From NCBI GenBank assembly GCA_964384675.1, contig CAYLNK010000384.1, positions 1-5,537 of the forward strand: 5,537 nucleotides of DNA. The letters run 5' to 3'. Positions 1-5,537 of this stretch are shown in pieces. The stretch is from CAYLNK01 sp964384675 (GTDB taxonomy: Bacteria > Acidobacteriota > Thermoanaerobaculia > UBA5066). The first letter of the stretch is position 1, and every line of letters starts with the position of its first letter. The position numbers were made by a program, and so were the translations under genes. The notes beneath the pieces are model-generated. The model searched no databases. It was not told the DNA's origin and saw only the letters and a list, made by a program, of their open reading frames with translations.

Positions 1-1034
1 ACCTCCACCCGGCGGACGCCACGGTGGAAGGCCTGCCGCGGCGGGTGACCGTCCGCGCCGGCGGCTTCACCGAGATCGCCTACCGGCTGACGCCGTCGGA
101 GCGGGGCGACCAGCGGTTCGACGGCTGCGACGTGCTCCTGTACGGCGCGGCGGACCTGTGGCGGAGGCGCGTCCGCGTGGTGGCCGTTCAGCCCGTCCGG
201 GTGGTGCCCAACTTCCGCGCGGTGGCCCGCTTCGCGCTCCTCGCGGTCGCCAACCAGCTCGGGCAGATCGGGGTGAAGCTGGCGTCGCGCCGCGGCGAGG
301 GCCTGGAGTTCGAGGAGCTGCGGGAATACCGCGAAGGCGACAGCCTCCGCCGGATCGACTGGAAGGCGACGGCCCGCCGTGGCCAGCTGATCTCGCGCGA
401 GTACGAGGACGAGCGGAACCAGCAGATCGTCTGCCTCGTCGACTGCGGGAGGCGGATGCGCGCCCGGGACGGCGCGATCGCCCACTTCGACCAGGTGCTC
501 AACACGGTGCTCCTGCTGGCCTACGTGGCGCTCCGGCAGGGGGACTCGATCGGCGTCCTGACGTTCAGCGGCGAACGGCGCTGGCTGCCGCCCGTCAAGG
601 GGGCGTCGGCGCTGCAGACGATCCTGAACGTGGTGTACGACCTCCGGACCTCGACCAGCCCGTCGGACTTCGCCGAGGCCGCGACTCAGCTCATGCAGCG
701 CCAGCGCCGGCGGGCGCTCGTTCTCCTGATCTCGAACGTGAGGGACGAGGACTCGGACGAGCTCCTCCCGGCGATGCGGCTCCTCGCGACGCGGCACCTC
801 GTCCTCCTCGCCAGCCTCCGCGAGTCGGTGCTGAAGGAGGGGACGGAAGAGAGGGTGCGCGACCTGCCGTCCGCCCTCCGGGTCACCGCGGCGCACCGGT
901 ACCTGGCGGACCGGCGCCGGACGCTGGAGACGCTGCAGAGCGGGGGAGGGCTCGTGGTCGACGTGGAGCCGGACCGGCTGCCCGTCGCCGTCGTGAACCG
1001 TTACCTGGAGGTGAAGCGGAGCCGGAGGCTCTGA
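1..1034 (+). CDS. DUF58 domain (vWA-like) protein, 5' end missing
   Basis: This is the C-terminal part of a DUF58-family protein. The frame is open to the left edge (L-H-P-A-D-A-T precedes the GTG at 24), so that GTG is probably an internal valine and the real start lies outside. Full-length members are usually about 400-450 residues with two N-terminal membrane helices. About 344 residues are present here and the helices are missing. The family signature is clear: GLEFEELREYREGD, then RRIDWKATARRG and SREYEDERNQ (about 300-422). A vWA-like strand with IVCLVDCGRRM follows (426-458). The first MIDAS Asp (codon 441-443) is present, but the DxSxS serines are Gly and Arg, so classical metal binding is doubtful. 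Family members usually sit beside a MoxR AAA ATPase and are thought to act in envelope or complex assembly; that neighbour is not visible. The gene ends in TGA and converges on the CBS gene. Confidence 0.9.
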   Translation, partial: LHPADATVEGLPRRVTVRAGGFTEIAYRLTPSERGDQRFDGCDVLLYGAADLWRRRVRVVAVQPVRVVPNFRAVARFALLAVANQLGQIGVKLASRRGEGLEFEELREYREGDSLRRIDWKATARRGQLISREYEDERNQQIVCLVDCGRRMRARDGAIAHFDQVLNTVLLLAYVALRQGDSIGVLTFSGERRWLPPVKGASALQTILNVVYDLRTSTSPSDFAEAATQLMQRQRRRALVLLISNVRDEDSDELLPAMRLLATRHLVLLASLRESVLKEGTEERVRDLPSALRVTAAHRYLADRRRTLETLQSGGGLVVDVEPDRLPVAVVNRYLEVKRSRRL

Positions 1035-1070
1035 GCGGACGGCCCGATTCCCGGCGGGTGCGCGCGCCTC

Positions 1071-1508
1071 CTAGCCCGCGACGCCGTCATAGCCGAGATA
1101 CGCCTCCAGGGCGTACACCTCGTGCTTCAGGTCGTCGACCCGGTCCTGCATCACGTGGCGGAAGGAGAGCATTCCGATCACCTGCTCGTCGCGGTCGACG
1201 ACCGGCATGTGGCGGATGTGCCGCTCCACCATCTCGTCGACGGCCTCGCCCTCGTCCGTGTCGGGGCGGGCGACGACGACGGGCCACGTCATCACGTTGG
1301 CGACGCGGGTCGTCGCCGGGTCGAGGTGGCCCAGGATCACCTTCTCCATGACGTCGCGCTCCGAGAAGATCCCGGTCATCCGTTGCCCGTCGAGGACGAC
1401 GACGGCGCCGATCTTGTGGCCGACCATGATCCGGACCGCATCCTCGACGGTGTCGCCGGCCTGGACGGTGATCGCGGGCCTGGAGACGTTCTTCCAGACT
1501 TCTGCCAT
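1071..1508 (-). CDS. Tandem CBS-domain protein (145 aa)
   Basis: This is a small stand-alone CBS-pair (Bateman module) protein, a family that binds adenine nucleotides such as AMP, ATP or NAD and acts as an energy or ligand sensor. It is predicted cytosolic. CBS1 spans about residues 8-60 and CBS2 about 69-125. CBS1 ends in the expected ribose-binding motif G-I-F-S-E-R-D (46-52). The equivalent in CBS2 is G-M-L-S-F-R-H (112-118), with His where Asp is usual. A charged helical tail (D-L-K-H-E-V-Y-A-L-E-A-Y-L, 126-138) matches the tail typical of this short family. I chose the ATG at 1508 because AGGAGG lies 5 bases upstream. A longer reading from GTG at 1562 adds 18 residues that lack CBS character and has no ribosome site. 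It is the last gene of the leftward block. Its ligand and partner are unknown. Confidence 0.92.
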   Translation of the reverse strand: MAEVWKNVSRPAITVQAGDTVEDAVRIMVGHKIGAVVVLDGQRMTGIFSERDVMEKVILGHLDPATTRVANVMTWPVVVARPDTDEGEAVDEMVERHIRHMPVVDRDEQVIGMLSFRHVMQDRVDDLKHEVYALEAYLGYDGVAG

Positions 1509-1513
1509 GGCGG

Positions 1514-1519
1514 CCTCCT
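1514..1519 (-). promoter_or_regulatory. Ribosome binding site of the CBS gene
   Basis: A full AGGAGG on the minus strand ends 5 bases before the ATG at 1508. It settles the start in favour of M-A-E-V-W-K over the upstream in-frame GTG at 1562. Confidence 0.8.
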
Positions 1520-1572
1520 GCCCGAATCTGCGCTGGGCCGGACGGCGGTCGCCATGATGCACGTGGACCAGG

Positions 1573-1602
1573 GGGCGGAGCCCGGAGGAGGCGGAGCCTC
1601 CT
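1573..1602 (-). terminator. Twin hairpins after the MDR gene; possible weak terminator or processing site
   Basis: Two adjacent inverted repeats lie 11-41 bases downstream of the MDR stop codon. The stronger is AGGAGGC-GGA-GCCTCCT (1586-1602, plus-strand sequence), a perfect 7-bp stem with a 3-base loop. The weaker is GGGC-GGA-GCCC (1573-1583). Both share the core GCGGAGCC, spaced 16 bases apart. No T-run follows on the minus strand, so this is not a classic intrinsic terminator. It could attenuate transcription into the CBS gene or stabilise the upstream mRNA end. Confidence 0.35.
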
Positions 1603-1613
1603 TCGCATCTCGA

Positions 1614-2627
1614 TCACGAGGCTCCGACCCGGATGACGACCTTGCCGAACGCCCCTTCCTCCAGGCGGCGGAACGCCGCCGGAGCCTCCTCCAGGGCGAA
1701 GACGCGGTCGATCACCGGCCGCAAGGAGAGCGTCGAGATCGCGGCGTTCATCTCCTCGAACGCGCGGCGATGTCCGGTGGAGACGGCGATCACCCGCGCC
1801 CGCTTCCTCATCAGGGCCGCCACGTCGACGGACGTCACACGGGCCTCGAGGAACCCGATCAGGGCGAGGTGCCCACCCACGCGCAGGGCCTGTACGGTCC
1901 GAGCGAGGTTGGAACCCGACGCGACCTCGAGCGCGTGGTCGACGCCGCGTCCCGAGGTGCGCTCGAGCACCGCGGCGTCCCAGTCCGGTCGCAGGCGGTA
2001 GTTGACGGTCTCCCTCGCCCCGAGCGCCCGGGCGCGGGCGAGCTTCTCGTCGCTCCCCGACGTCGCGACCACGTGAGCGCCCGCCGCCGTCGCGAGCTGC
2101 AGCGCGAAGAGCGAGACACCTCCCGTGCCCTGCACCAGCACCGTCTCGCCCGGCTTCAGACCGCCATCCTCGAAGAGGGCCCACCACGCGGTCAGCGCCG
2201 CGATGGGAAGCGTCGCGGCCTCCTCGTCGCTCAGGTGGGGCGGCGTCCTCACGAGCCCTTCCGCGGGCAGGACGACGTACTCCGCCAGCATCCCGGCGAG
2301 AGGCGCCCCGAGCGAGGCGCCCATCGTCTCGAGGGATCCCGGGCCATCGAGCCAGACCTGCCGGTAGTGACCGATCACGCGATCCCCCACGGCGACGCGC
2401 GACACGCCCTCGCCGACCGCGGCCACGGTCCCGGCCCCATCGGAGACCGGTACGTACGGAAGCGAGAGCGACGGGAGGTACGTCCCCTCGGCCACGACCT
2501 TGTCGCGGTAATTCAGCGACACGGCGCCGATCCTCACGAGCGCTTCCCCCGGGCCGGGTGCCGGGACGGGCCGCTCCACGAGCGCGAGGTTCGAGAGACC
2601 GAACCGTTCGAGCTGCCACTGCTTCAT
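1614..2627 (-). CDS. Zinc-independent MDR-family NAD(P)-dependent oxidoreductase (337 aa)
   Basis: This is a medium-chain dehydrogenase/reductase of the quinone oxidoreductase or 'NAD(P)-dependent alcohol dehydrogenase' branch. The N-terminal GroES-like domain spans about residues 1-125, with S-L-N-Y-R-D at 37-42 and V-P-V-S-D-G-A-G at 59-66. The Rossmann domain follows, with the nucleotide loop V-Q-G-T-G-G-V-S (165-172) and T-S-G-S-D-E-K-L (189-196) after the second strand. I find no cysteine in the whole protein, so both the catalytic zinc Cys and the structural Cys quartet are absent and a zinc mechanism is excluded. The Ser-rich turn after the second strand, in place of an acidic residue, suggests NADPH preference (inference). 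The length is normal. The ATG at 2627 is preceded by AGGAGG at 7 bases. It starts 33 bases after the MOSC stop, so the two are probably one transcript. The substrate is unknown; quinones, enones or alcohols are possible. Confidence 0.93.
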   Translation of the reverse strand: MKQWQLERFGLSNLALVERPVPAPGPGEALVRIGAVSLNYRDKVVAEGTYLPSLSLPYVPVSDGAGTVAAVGEGVSRVAVGDRVIGHYRQVWLDGPGSLETMGASLGAPLAGMLAEYVVLPAEGLVRTPPHLSDEEAATLPIAALTAWWALFEDGGLKPGETVLVQGTGGVSLFALQLATAAGAHVVATSGSDEKLARARALGARETVNYRLRPDWDAAVLERTSGRGVDHALEVASGSNLARTVQALRVGGHLALIGFLEARVTSVDVAALMRKRARVIAVSTGHRRAFEEMNAAISTLSLRPVIDRVFALEEAPAAFRRLEEGAFGKVVIRVGAS

Positions 2628-2660
2628 CGCGGCTCCTCCTCGCGTGCGGACCGGCGGAGT

Positions 2661-3305
2661 CTAGAGGTCGACGAGACGCACCGGGTCGCCGACGCGGACG
2701 AGCCCGGGACGCTCCACCGACGCGTTCAGGGCGAGCCGGCCCCCGAACCGGCGCTGGATGTCGCGCAGGACCTCCACGTCCTGCTCCTGTGTGTCCGGGT
2801 CCCAGGTGGTCATCACGCAGCGGCCGCGCAGGTCGGCGAGCCGGACGAGGGCCGGTCCCACCTCCAGCAGCCGGCCCTCCCAGCCCCGCTCGGCGAGGCC
2901 CTCGACGCCGCCGATCACGAGGTTGGGCCGCAGGCGCCGCACGTCCCGGCCGAACGCGGCGAGCGCGCCGTCGGTGGCGACGAGGAGCGGCAGGATGTCG
3001 AACCGGATCTCCACGTCGTCGACGAGGGCGAGCCGGGCGCCCGGCCCGGCCGCGGACTCGACGTCCCCGGCGACCCCGGGATCGGACCAGGGCCGGCCGT
3101 CGACGAGAGGCTCGCCGCGGGCGTCGAGCGTGGCGCGGTGCGCGAGGAGCCCGGGGCGCGTACGAGACGTGACGATCCGCCCGCGCCCGTCCGCCACCAC
3201 GGCGCGCCGGTCGCCCGCCACGCCGTCGGCATCCAGCTGGGCCACGTCGAGGTCCTCTCCCGCCATCGACTTCACCGGGTATCTCCTGATCGAGGTGAGA
3301 TGCAT
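2661..3305 (-). CDS. MOSC domain protein with N-terminal beta-barrel (214 aa)
   Basis: This protein is related to the MOSC (molybdenum cofactor sulfurase C-terminal) superfamily and resembles a compact mARC/YcbX-type protein. The start M-H-L-T-S-I-R-R-Y-P-V-K-S matches the family opening motif, followed by the N-terminal barrel (about 1-85). The MOSC core (about 90-214) shows R-P-N (126-128), E139 and W142, and R-C-V-M-T-T-W-D-P-D-T at 162-172. C163 corresponds to the cysteine that coordinates molybdenum in mARC proteins (family knowledge). Many relatives are 260-290 residues, so this one is short, mainly in the N-terminal part. No 2Fe-2S ferredoxin domain is fused, unlike YcbX. The ribosome site is weak (GAGA about 9-10 bases upstream), but the family motif begins right at this Met. 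It is the first gene of the leftward block. Molybdenum-dependent reduction of N-hydroxylated compounds or sulfur transfer are possible roles; neither is shown. Confidence 0.9.
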   Translation of the reverse strand: MHLTSIRRYPVKSMAGEDLDVAQLDADGVAGDRRAVVADGRGRIVTSRTRPGLLAHRATLDARGEPLVDGRPWSDPGVAGDVESAAGPGARLALVDDVEIRFDILPLLVATDGALAAFGRDVRRLRPNLVIGGVEGLAERGWEGRLLEVGPALVRLADLRGRCVMTTWDPDTQEQDVEVLRDIQRRFGGRLALNASVERPGLVRVGDPVRLVDL

Positions 3306-3372
3306 GGCTGGATTCTCGCGGAAGCGGCGATCCTGACGTCTGTCACCCGATCCGCCTGACGCCGTCCACTGG

Positions 3373-3385
3373 GCGGGTCACCCGC
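3373..3385. promoter_or_regulatory. 13-base palindrome, candidate operator
   Basis: GCGGGT-C-ACCCGC is a perfect inverted repeat of 6-base arms around one base, located just upstream of the candidate -10 (3393-3398). GTCACCC within it (3377-3383) recurs at 3342-3348, and CTGACG occurs at 3333-3338 and 3357-3362. The position would suit a repressor, but chance palindromes are common in GC-rich DNA. Confidence 0.3.
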
Positions 3386-3433
3386 GGCGACCTATGTTCA
3401 GGAGGCGCCGCGGGGGGCTCACCGTCCGCGGCC

Positions 3434-3438
3434 GGGAG
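3434..3438 (+). promoter_or_regulatory. Ribosome binding site of the amidohydrolase gene
   Basis: GGGAG lies 5 bases before the ATG at 3444 but only 2 bases before the adjacent GTG at 3441. The ATG is therefore the better start. Confidence 0.65.
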
Positions 3439-3443
3439 CGGTG

Positions 3444-5273
3444 ATGAAGAGTTCGACTCGTCTCGGTCTGGCCGGGCTCGTCCTGGCTGTCCCTTACTGC
3501 GCGCTGGTCGCCGCCTCACGGCCCGCGGGCGGCTCCGACGCCAGGGCGGAGCGATTCGCCGCCGCCGGGTCCCACTTCGTCCTCCGGAACGCCCGGCTCT
3601 TCGACGGGCGCGACGTGAGGAGCGGCGCCTCGCTCCTGGTCGAGGACGGGCGCGTGAAGTCGGTCGGCACGGAGCGTCTCGACGCGCCGGCTCCCGCCGG
3701 CACGACCGTGGTCGACGCGACCGGGCTGACGGTCCTGCCGGGCTTCCTGGACGCCCACACCCACGTCTTCGGCGACGCGCCGAAGGACGCGCTGGCGTTC
3801 GGGGTGACCACCGAGCTCGACATGTTCACGTCGGCCGCCGCGCTGCCGGTGTTCCGGAAGAGCCGGGAGAGCCTGGCCGGCGGCGCAGAGGCCGACGTCT
3901 TCTCCGCCGGCATCCTCGCGACCCCCCCGAAGGGCCACGGTACCGAGTACGGGATGCCGATTCCGACGTTGACGACCCCGGCGGAAGCGGACGCCTGGGT
4001 GGCGGCGCGGGTGGCGGAGGGATCGGACTACGTCAAGATCGTGGTCGACGACGGCTCGTCCTGGGGCTTCACGACGCCGACCCTCGACCGCGCCACCGTC
4101 GCGGCTCTCATCCGCGCGGCGCACGCGCGGAAGAAGCTGGCCGTCGTCCACGTGTCGCGCCTCGCCGACGCCCGCGCGGTCGTGGAGGAGGGCGCGGACG
4201 GCCTGGTCCACGTCTTCAGCGACGAGCCGGCGGACGAGGCGTTCCTCGCGCTAGGGAAGGCGCGCGGGGTCTTCGTCGTGCCGACGCTCACCGTCTCGGA
4301 GTCGATCTCGGGTGTGACGGGGAAGGTGCAGGCCGATCCCGACCTCTTCCCGTTCGTCTCCTCGACGCAGCGGACGTTCCTGAAGCGGGGCTTCCCGATG
4401 AAGAAGCCCAAGGTGATCGAGACCGCGCTCGGCAACGTGCGTCTCCTCGCCCGCGCCGGGATCCCGATCCTGGCGGGCACCGACGCGTCGAATCCGGGCA
4501 CGGCGCACGGCGCGAGCCTGCATCGCGAGCTGGAGCTCCTCGTCTCGGCGGGGCTCTCGCCGCTCGAGGCGCTCCGGTCGGCCACGTCGCTCCCCGCGGC
4601 GCGCTTCGGGATCCCCGAGCGCGGCCTCCTGTCGCCCGGGACGCGGGCCGACCTTCTGATCGTCGAGGGCGATCCGACCGCCAGCATCCTGGCGACCCGG
4701 AAGATCGCCGCGATCTACAAGAACGGGCGCTTCGTGGCGCGGACGCGCGTCGCCGACGCGGCTCCGGCCGCCGCGCTGCCGGCGGGGGCGCTCGGCACGT
4801 TCGAGGACGGGACGATGAACGCCGCGTTCGGGAGCGGCTGGCAGCAGACCTCCGACGCGATGCGGGGCGGGGCCTCGTCGGCGAACGTCTCGGTCGTCGC
4901 GGGCGGGGCGAAGGGGACGGCGAAGGCCCTCCGCGTTGAGGGTGAGATCAAGGCCGGCTTCCCGTTCCCGTGGGCGGGCGCGATGTTCATGCCGGGCACG
5001 CCGCCGTTCTCCCCGGTCGACGCTTCGGCTCGTCGCGAGCTCGCCTTCTTCGCGCGGGGTGACGGCAAGACGTACCGGGTGATGATCTTCTCGTCGGCCA
5101 CGCCGATCCCGGTCGAGCGCACGTTCGAGGCGAAGGAAGCGTGGACGGAGGTCCGGCTCCCGCTCGCCGAGATCCCGGGGGTCGACTGGAAAGGGCTTCA
5201 GGCGATCGGCGTCTCGGCCGGCTCCGAGCCGCGCACGTTCCGGCTGGAGCTGGACGAGGTGGAGCTGCGCTGA
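3444..5273 (+). CDS. Secreted imidazolonepropionase-like amidohydrolase with C-terminal CIA30-type domain (609 aa)
   Basis: This is a metal-dependent hydrolase of the amidohydrolase superfamily. Residues 1-24 look like a Sec signal peptide: Arg6, a hydrophobic core, and V-A-A before S25. C19 is not in a good lipobox, so a periplasmic or secreted enzyme is likelier than a lipoprotein. The TIM-barrel domain (about 45-432) has all expected ligands: H105-T-H107, a carboxylated-lysine candidate K198 in D-Y-V-K, H236 in V-V-H-V, H256 in L-V-H-V, and D347 in G-T-D-A-S. T-P-P-K-G-H-G-T-E-Y-G (160-170) is typical of the imidazolonepropionase/prolidase-like group. Residues about 453-609 form a second domain resembling CIA30 (galactose-binding-like): F-E-D-G-T-M-N at 453-459, S-D-A-M-R-G-G at 470-476, P-W-A-G-A-M-F near 509-515, and E-L-D-E-V-E-L-R at the end. 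Possible substrates include small amides, cyclic amides or dipeptides; none can be read from the sequence. It is transcribed alone. Confidence 0.93.
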   Translation: MKSSTRLGLAGLVLAVPYCALVAASRPAGGSDARAERFAAAGSHFVLRNARLFDGRDVRSGASLLVEDGRVKSVGTERLDAPAPAGTTVVDATGLTVLPGFLDAHTHVFGDAPKDALAFGVTTELDMFTSAAALPVFRKSRESLAGGAEADVFSAGILATPPKGHGTEYGMPIPTLTTPAEADAWVAARVAEGSDYVKIVVDDGSSWGFTTPTLDRATVAALIRAAHARKKLAVVHVSRLADARAVVEEGADGLVHVFSDEPADEAFLALGKARGVFVVPTLTVSESISGVTGKVQADPDLFPFVSSTQRTFLKRGFPMKKPKVIETALGNVRLLARAGIPILAGTDASNPGTAHGASLHRELELLVSAGLSPLEALRSATSLPAARFGIPERGLLSPGTRADLLIVEGDPTASILATRKIAAIYKNGRFVARTRVADAAPAAALPAGALGTFEDGTMNAAFGSGWQQTSDAMRGGASSANVSVVAGGAKGTAKALRVEGEIKAGFPFPWAGAMFMPGTPPFSPVDASARRELAFFARGDGKTYRVMIFSSATPIPVERTFEAKEAWTEVRLPLAEIPGVDWKGLQAIGVSAGSEPRTFRLELDEVELR

Positions 5274-5279
5274 GCGCCT

Positions 5280-5317
5280 ACGGGCGCTCGCGGTCTCAGC
5301 CGGCCGCGAGCGCCCGT
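5280..5317. terminator. Strong inverted repeat between convergent genes, probable bidirectional terminator
   Basis: ACGGGCGCTCGCGG (5280-5293) is exactly complementary to CCGCGAGCGCCCGT (5304-5317), giving a perfect 14-bp stem. On the plus strand a further G-U and a C-G pair leave a 6-base loop (5296-5301). The loop contains the stop codon of the leftward gene. It starts 7 bases after the amidohydrolase stop. No clean T-run follows on either side, so it may work as a GC-hairpin terminator or an mRNA end stabiliser. A second hairpin, GAGCGCC-TACG-GGCGCTC (5272-5289), with a UNCG-type tetraloop, competes for the same left arm. Confidence 0.6.
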
Positions 5318-5537
5318 CTCGCTTCGTCGACCATCCGCGACGCGGGCGTGGACGGCTCGAGCCCGGCGTAGAACGCGGTCCGCTCGATCGCCTCGGACGC
5401 CAGCGCGAGCGCGAACGCGAGGCCCCACGGGAGGGGCGCGAGGGCAAACAGGAGGAGGGCGAGCCGCAGCAGGGCGGCGCCCGGCGGCATCGCGAGGGAC
5501 CCGGCGCGGAGGCGGCGGGCGAGGAGCGCGGCCTTCA
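5296..5537 (-). CDS. C-terminal fragment of a membrane protein, possibly a DmsC-like anchor subunit
   Basis: Seventy-nine codons and a TGA are open to the right edge. The frame continues above the ATG at 5490 (K-A-A-L-L-A-R-R-L-R-A-G-S-L-A precedes it), so that Met is probably internal. The edge codon reads xTG and could itself be a start. The visible part has a long hydrophobic stretch (A-L-L-R-L-A-L-L-L-F-A-L-A-P-L-P-W-G-L-A-F-A-L), broken by P-L-P-W, then S-E-A-I-E-R-T-A-F-Y-A-G-L and a short polar tail. The E-x-x-E-R-x-x-F-Y pattern recalls the last helix of DMSO-reductase-type (DmsC/NrfD-like) membrane anchors. If so, it would belong to a molybdoenzyme operon to the right. That resemblance is by eye and weak; a different small membrane protein is possible. 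It converges on the amidohydrolase with 22 bases between stop codons. Confidence 0.55.
   Translation of the reverse strand, partial: KAALLARRLRAGSLAMPPGAALLRLALLLFALAPLPWGLAFALALASEAIERTAFYAGLEPSTPASRMVDEARRALAAG

Larger units (their letters stand above)
3306..3443. promoter_or_regulatory. Divergent intergenic region with candidate promoter and palindrome
   Basis: This 138-base spacer lies between the divergent MOSC and amidohydrolase starts and must carry the control signals for both unless transcription enters from elsewhere. TATGTT (3393-3398) is a plausible -10 for the rightward gene, with an expected start near 3405, but no convincing -35 box is present. A 7-bp inverted repeat (GCCGCGG 3407-3413 with CCGCGGC 3426-3432) would fold just before the ribosome site. 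I see no clear -10 for the leftward genes. Confidence 0.4.

Noticed and set aside
1024..1079. A terminator between the convergent DUF58 and CBS genes
   Set aside because: Only short pairings are present (GGAGGC 1024-1029 with GCCTCC 1066-1071, loop about 36 bases; GCGGG 1054-1058 with CCCGC 1075-1079). They are no better than expected by chance at this GC content, and there is no T-run.
158..1351. A 397-codon plus-strand frame overlapping the DUF58 and CBS genes
   Set aside because: It is an Arg/Pro/Gly/Ala-rich shadow that crosses a convergent gene junction. The DUF58 frame explains the region.
1509..1562. An N-terminal extension of the CBS protein from GTG at 1562
   Set aside because: The 18 added residues have no CBS similarity, and the full AGGAGG site sits 5 bases before the ATG at 1508.
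1087..2619. A 510-codon minus-strand frame overlapping the CBS and MDR genes
   Set aside because: It is an Arg/Gly/Pro-rich out-of-frame shadow of genes with clear family motifs in another frame.
1122..3359. A 745-codon plus-strand open frame running antisense through the CBS, MDR and MOSC genes
   Set aside because: It spans three well-identified minus-strand genes and gives a His/Arg/Gly/Asp-rich product without domain character. In very GC-rich DNA stop codons are rare, so long antisense frames arise by chance.
3494..5447. Several minus-strand frames of 135-398 codons antisense to the amidohydrolase
   Set aside because: They are low-complexity, Arg/Ala/Ser/Pro-rich shadows. The plus-strand frame has a complete set of catalytic residues and a ribosome site.
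1..5537. Mobile element, CRISPR, tRNA or rRNA signals
   Set aside because: I saw no transposase or integrase motifs, no long terminal or regularly spaced repeats, and no tRNA-like cloverleaf. Base composition looks uniform across the window.

Overview
The window is a very GC-rich, densely packed stretch of bacterial chromosome. It holds six protein genes, the outer two cut by the window edges. I see no tRNA, rRNA, CRISPR array, transposase or phage gene. Strong G/C bias at third codon positions and a secreted enzyme with a Sec-type signal peptide fit a GC-rich, probably Gram-negative soil or sediment lineage such as Acidobacteriota, Myxococcota or Gemmatimonadota. That assignment is an inference from style and gene content, with no phylogenetic marker to support it.

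Layout. At 1-1034 (+) is the 3' part of a DUF58 (von Willebrand A-like) membrane-associated protein. It converges, with a 36-base gap, on a leftward block of three genes. In order of transcription these are a MOSC-domain protein (3305-2661), a zinc-free medium-chain dehydrogenase/quinone oxidoreductase-like enzyme (2627-1614) and a small two-CBS-domain protein (1508-1071). The first two are 33 bases apart and are probably co-transcribed. The third follows after 105 bases that contain two similar hairpins, so it may be only partly coupled. A 138-base divergent intergenic region (3306-3443) separates this block from a rightward gene at 3444-5273. That gene encodes a secreted imidazolonepropionase-like amidohydrolase with a CIA30-type beta-sandwich domain fused to its C-terminus. 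Finally, the 3' end of a leftward membrane-protein gene (5537-5296) converges on the amidohydrolase. Between and across the two stop codons lies a strong 14-bp inverted repeat, likely a shared terminator.

Function. The genes do not form one recognisable pathway. The MOSC and MDR proteins are both probable redox or cofactor-handling enzymes, and the CBS protein is a probable adenine-nucleotide sensor. The amidohydrolase is a probable periplasmic metal-dependent hydrolase of unknown substrate. The DUF58 gene normally travels with a MoxR-type AAA ATPase, which would lie left of the window. I found no convincing novel defence or mobile system. The points most worth a second look are the amidohydrolase-CIA30 fusion, the competing hairpin arms at 5272-5317, the paired hairpins at 1573-1602 and the 13-base palindrome in the divergent promoter region.
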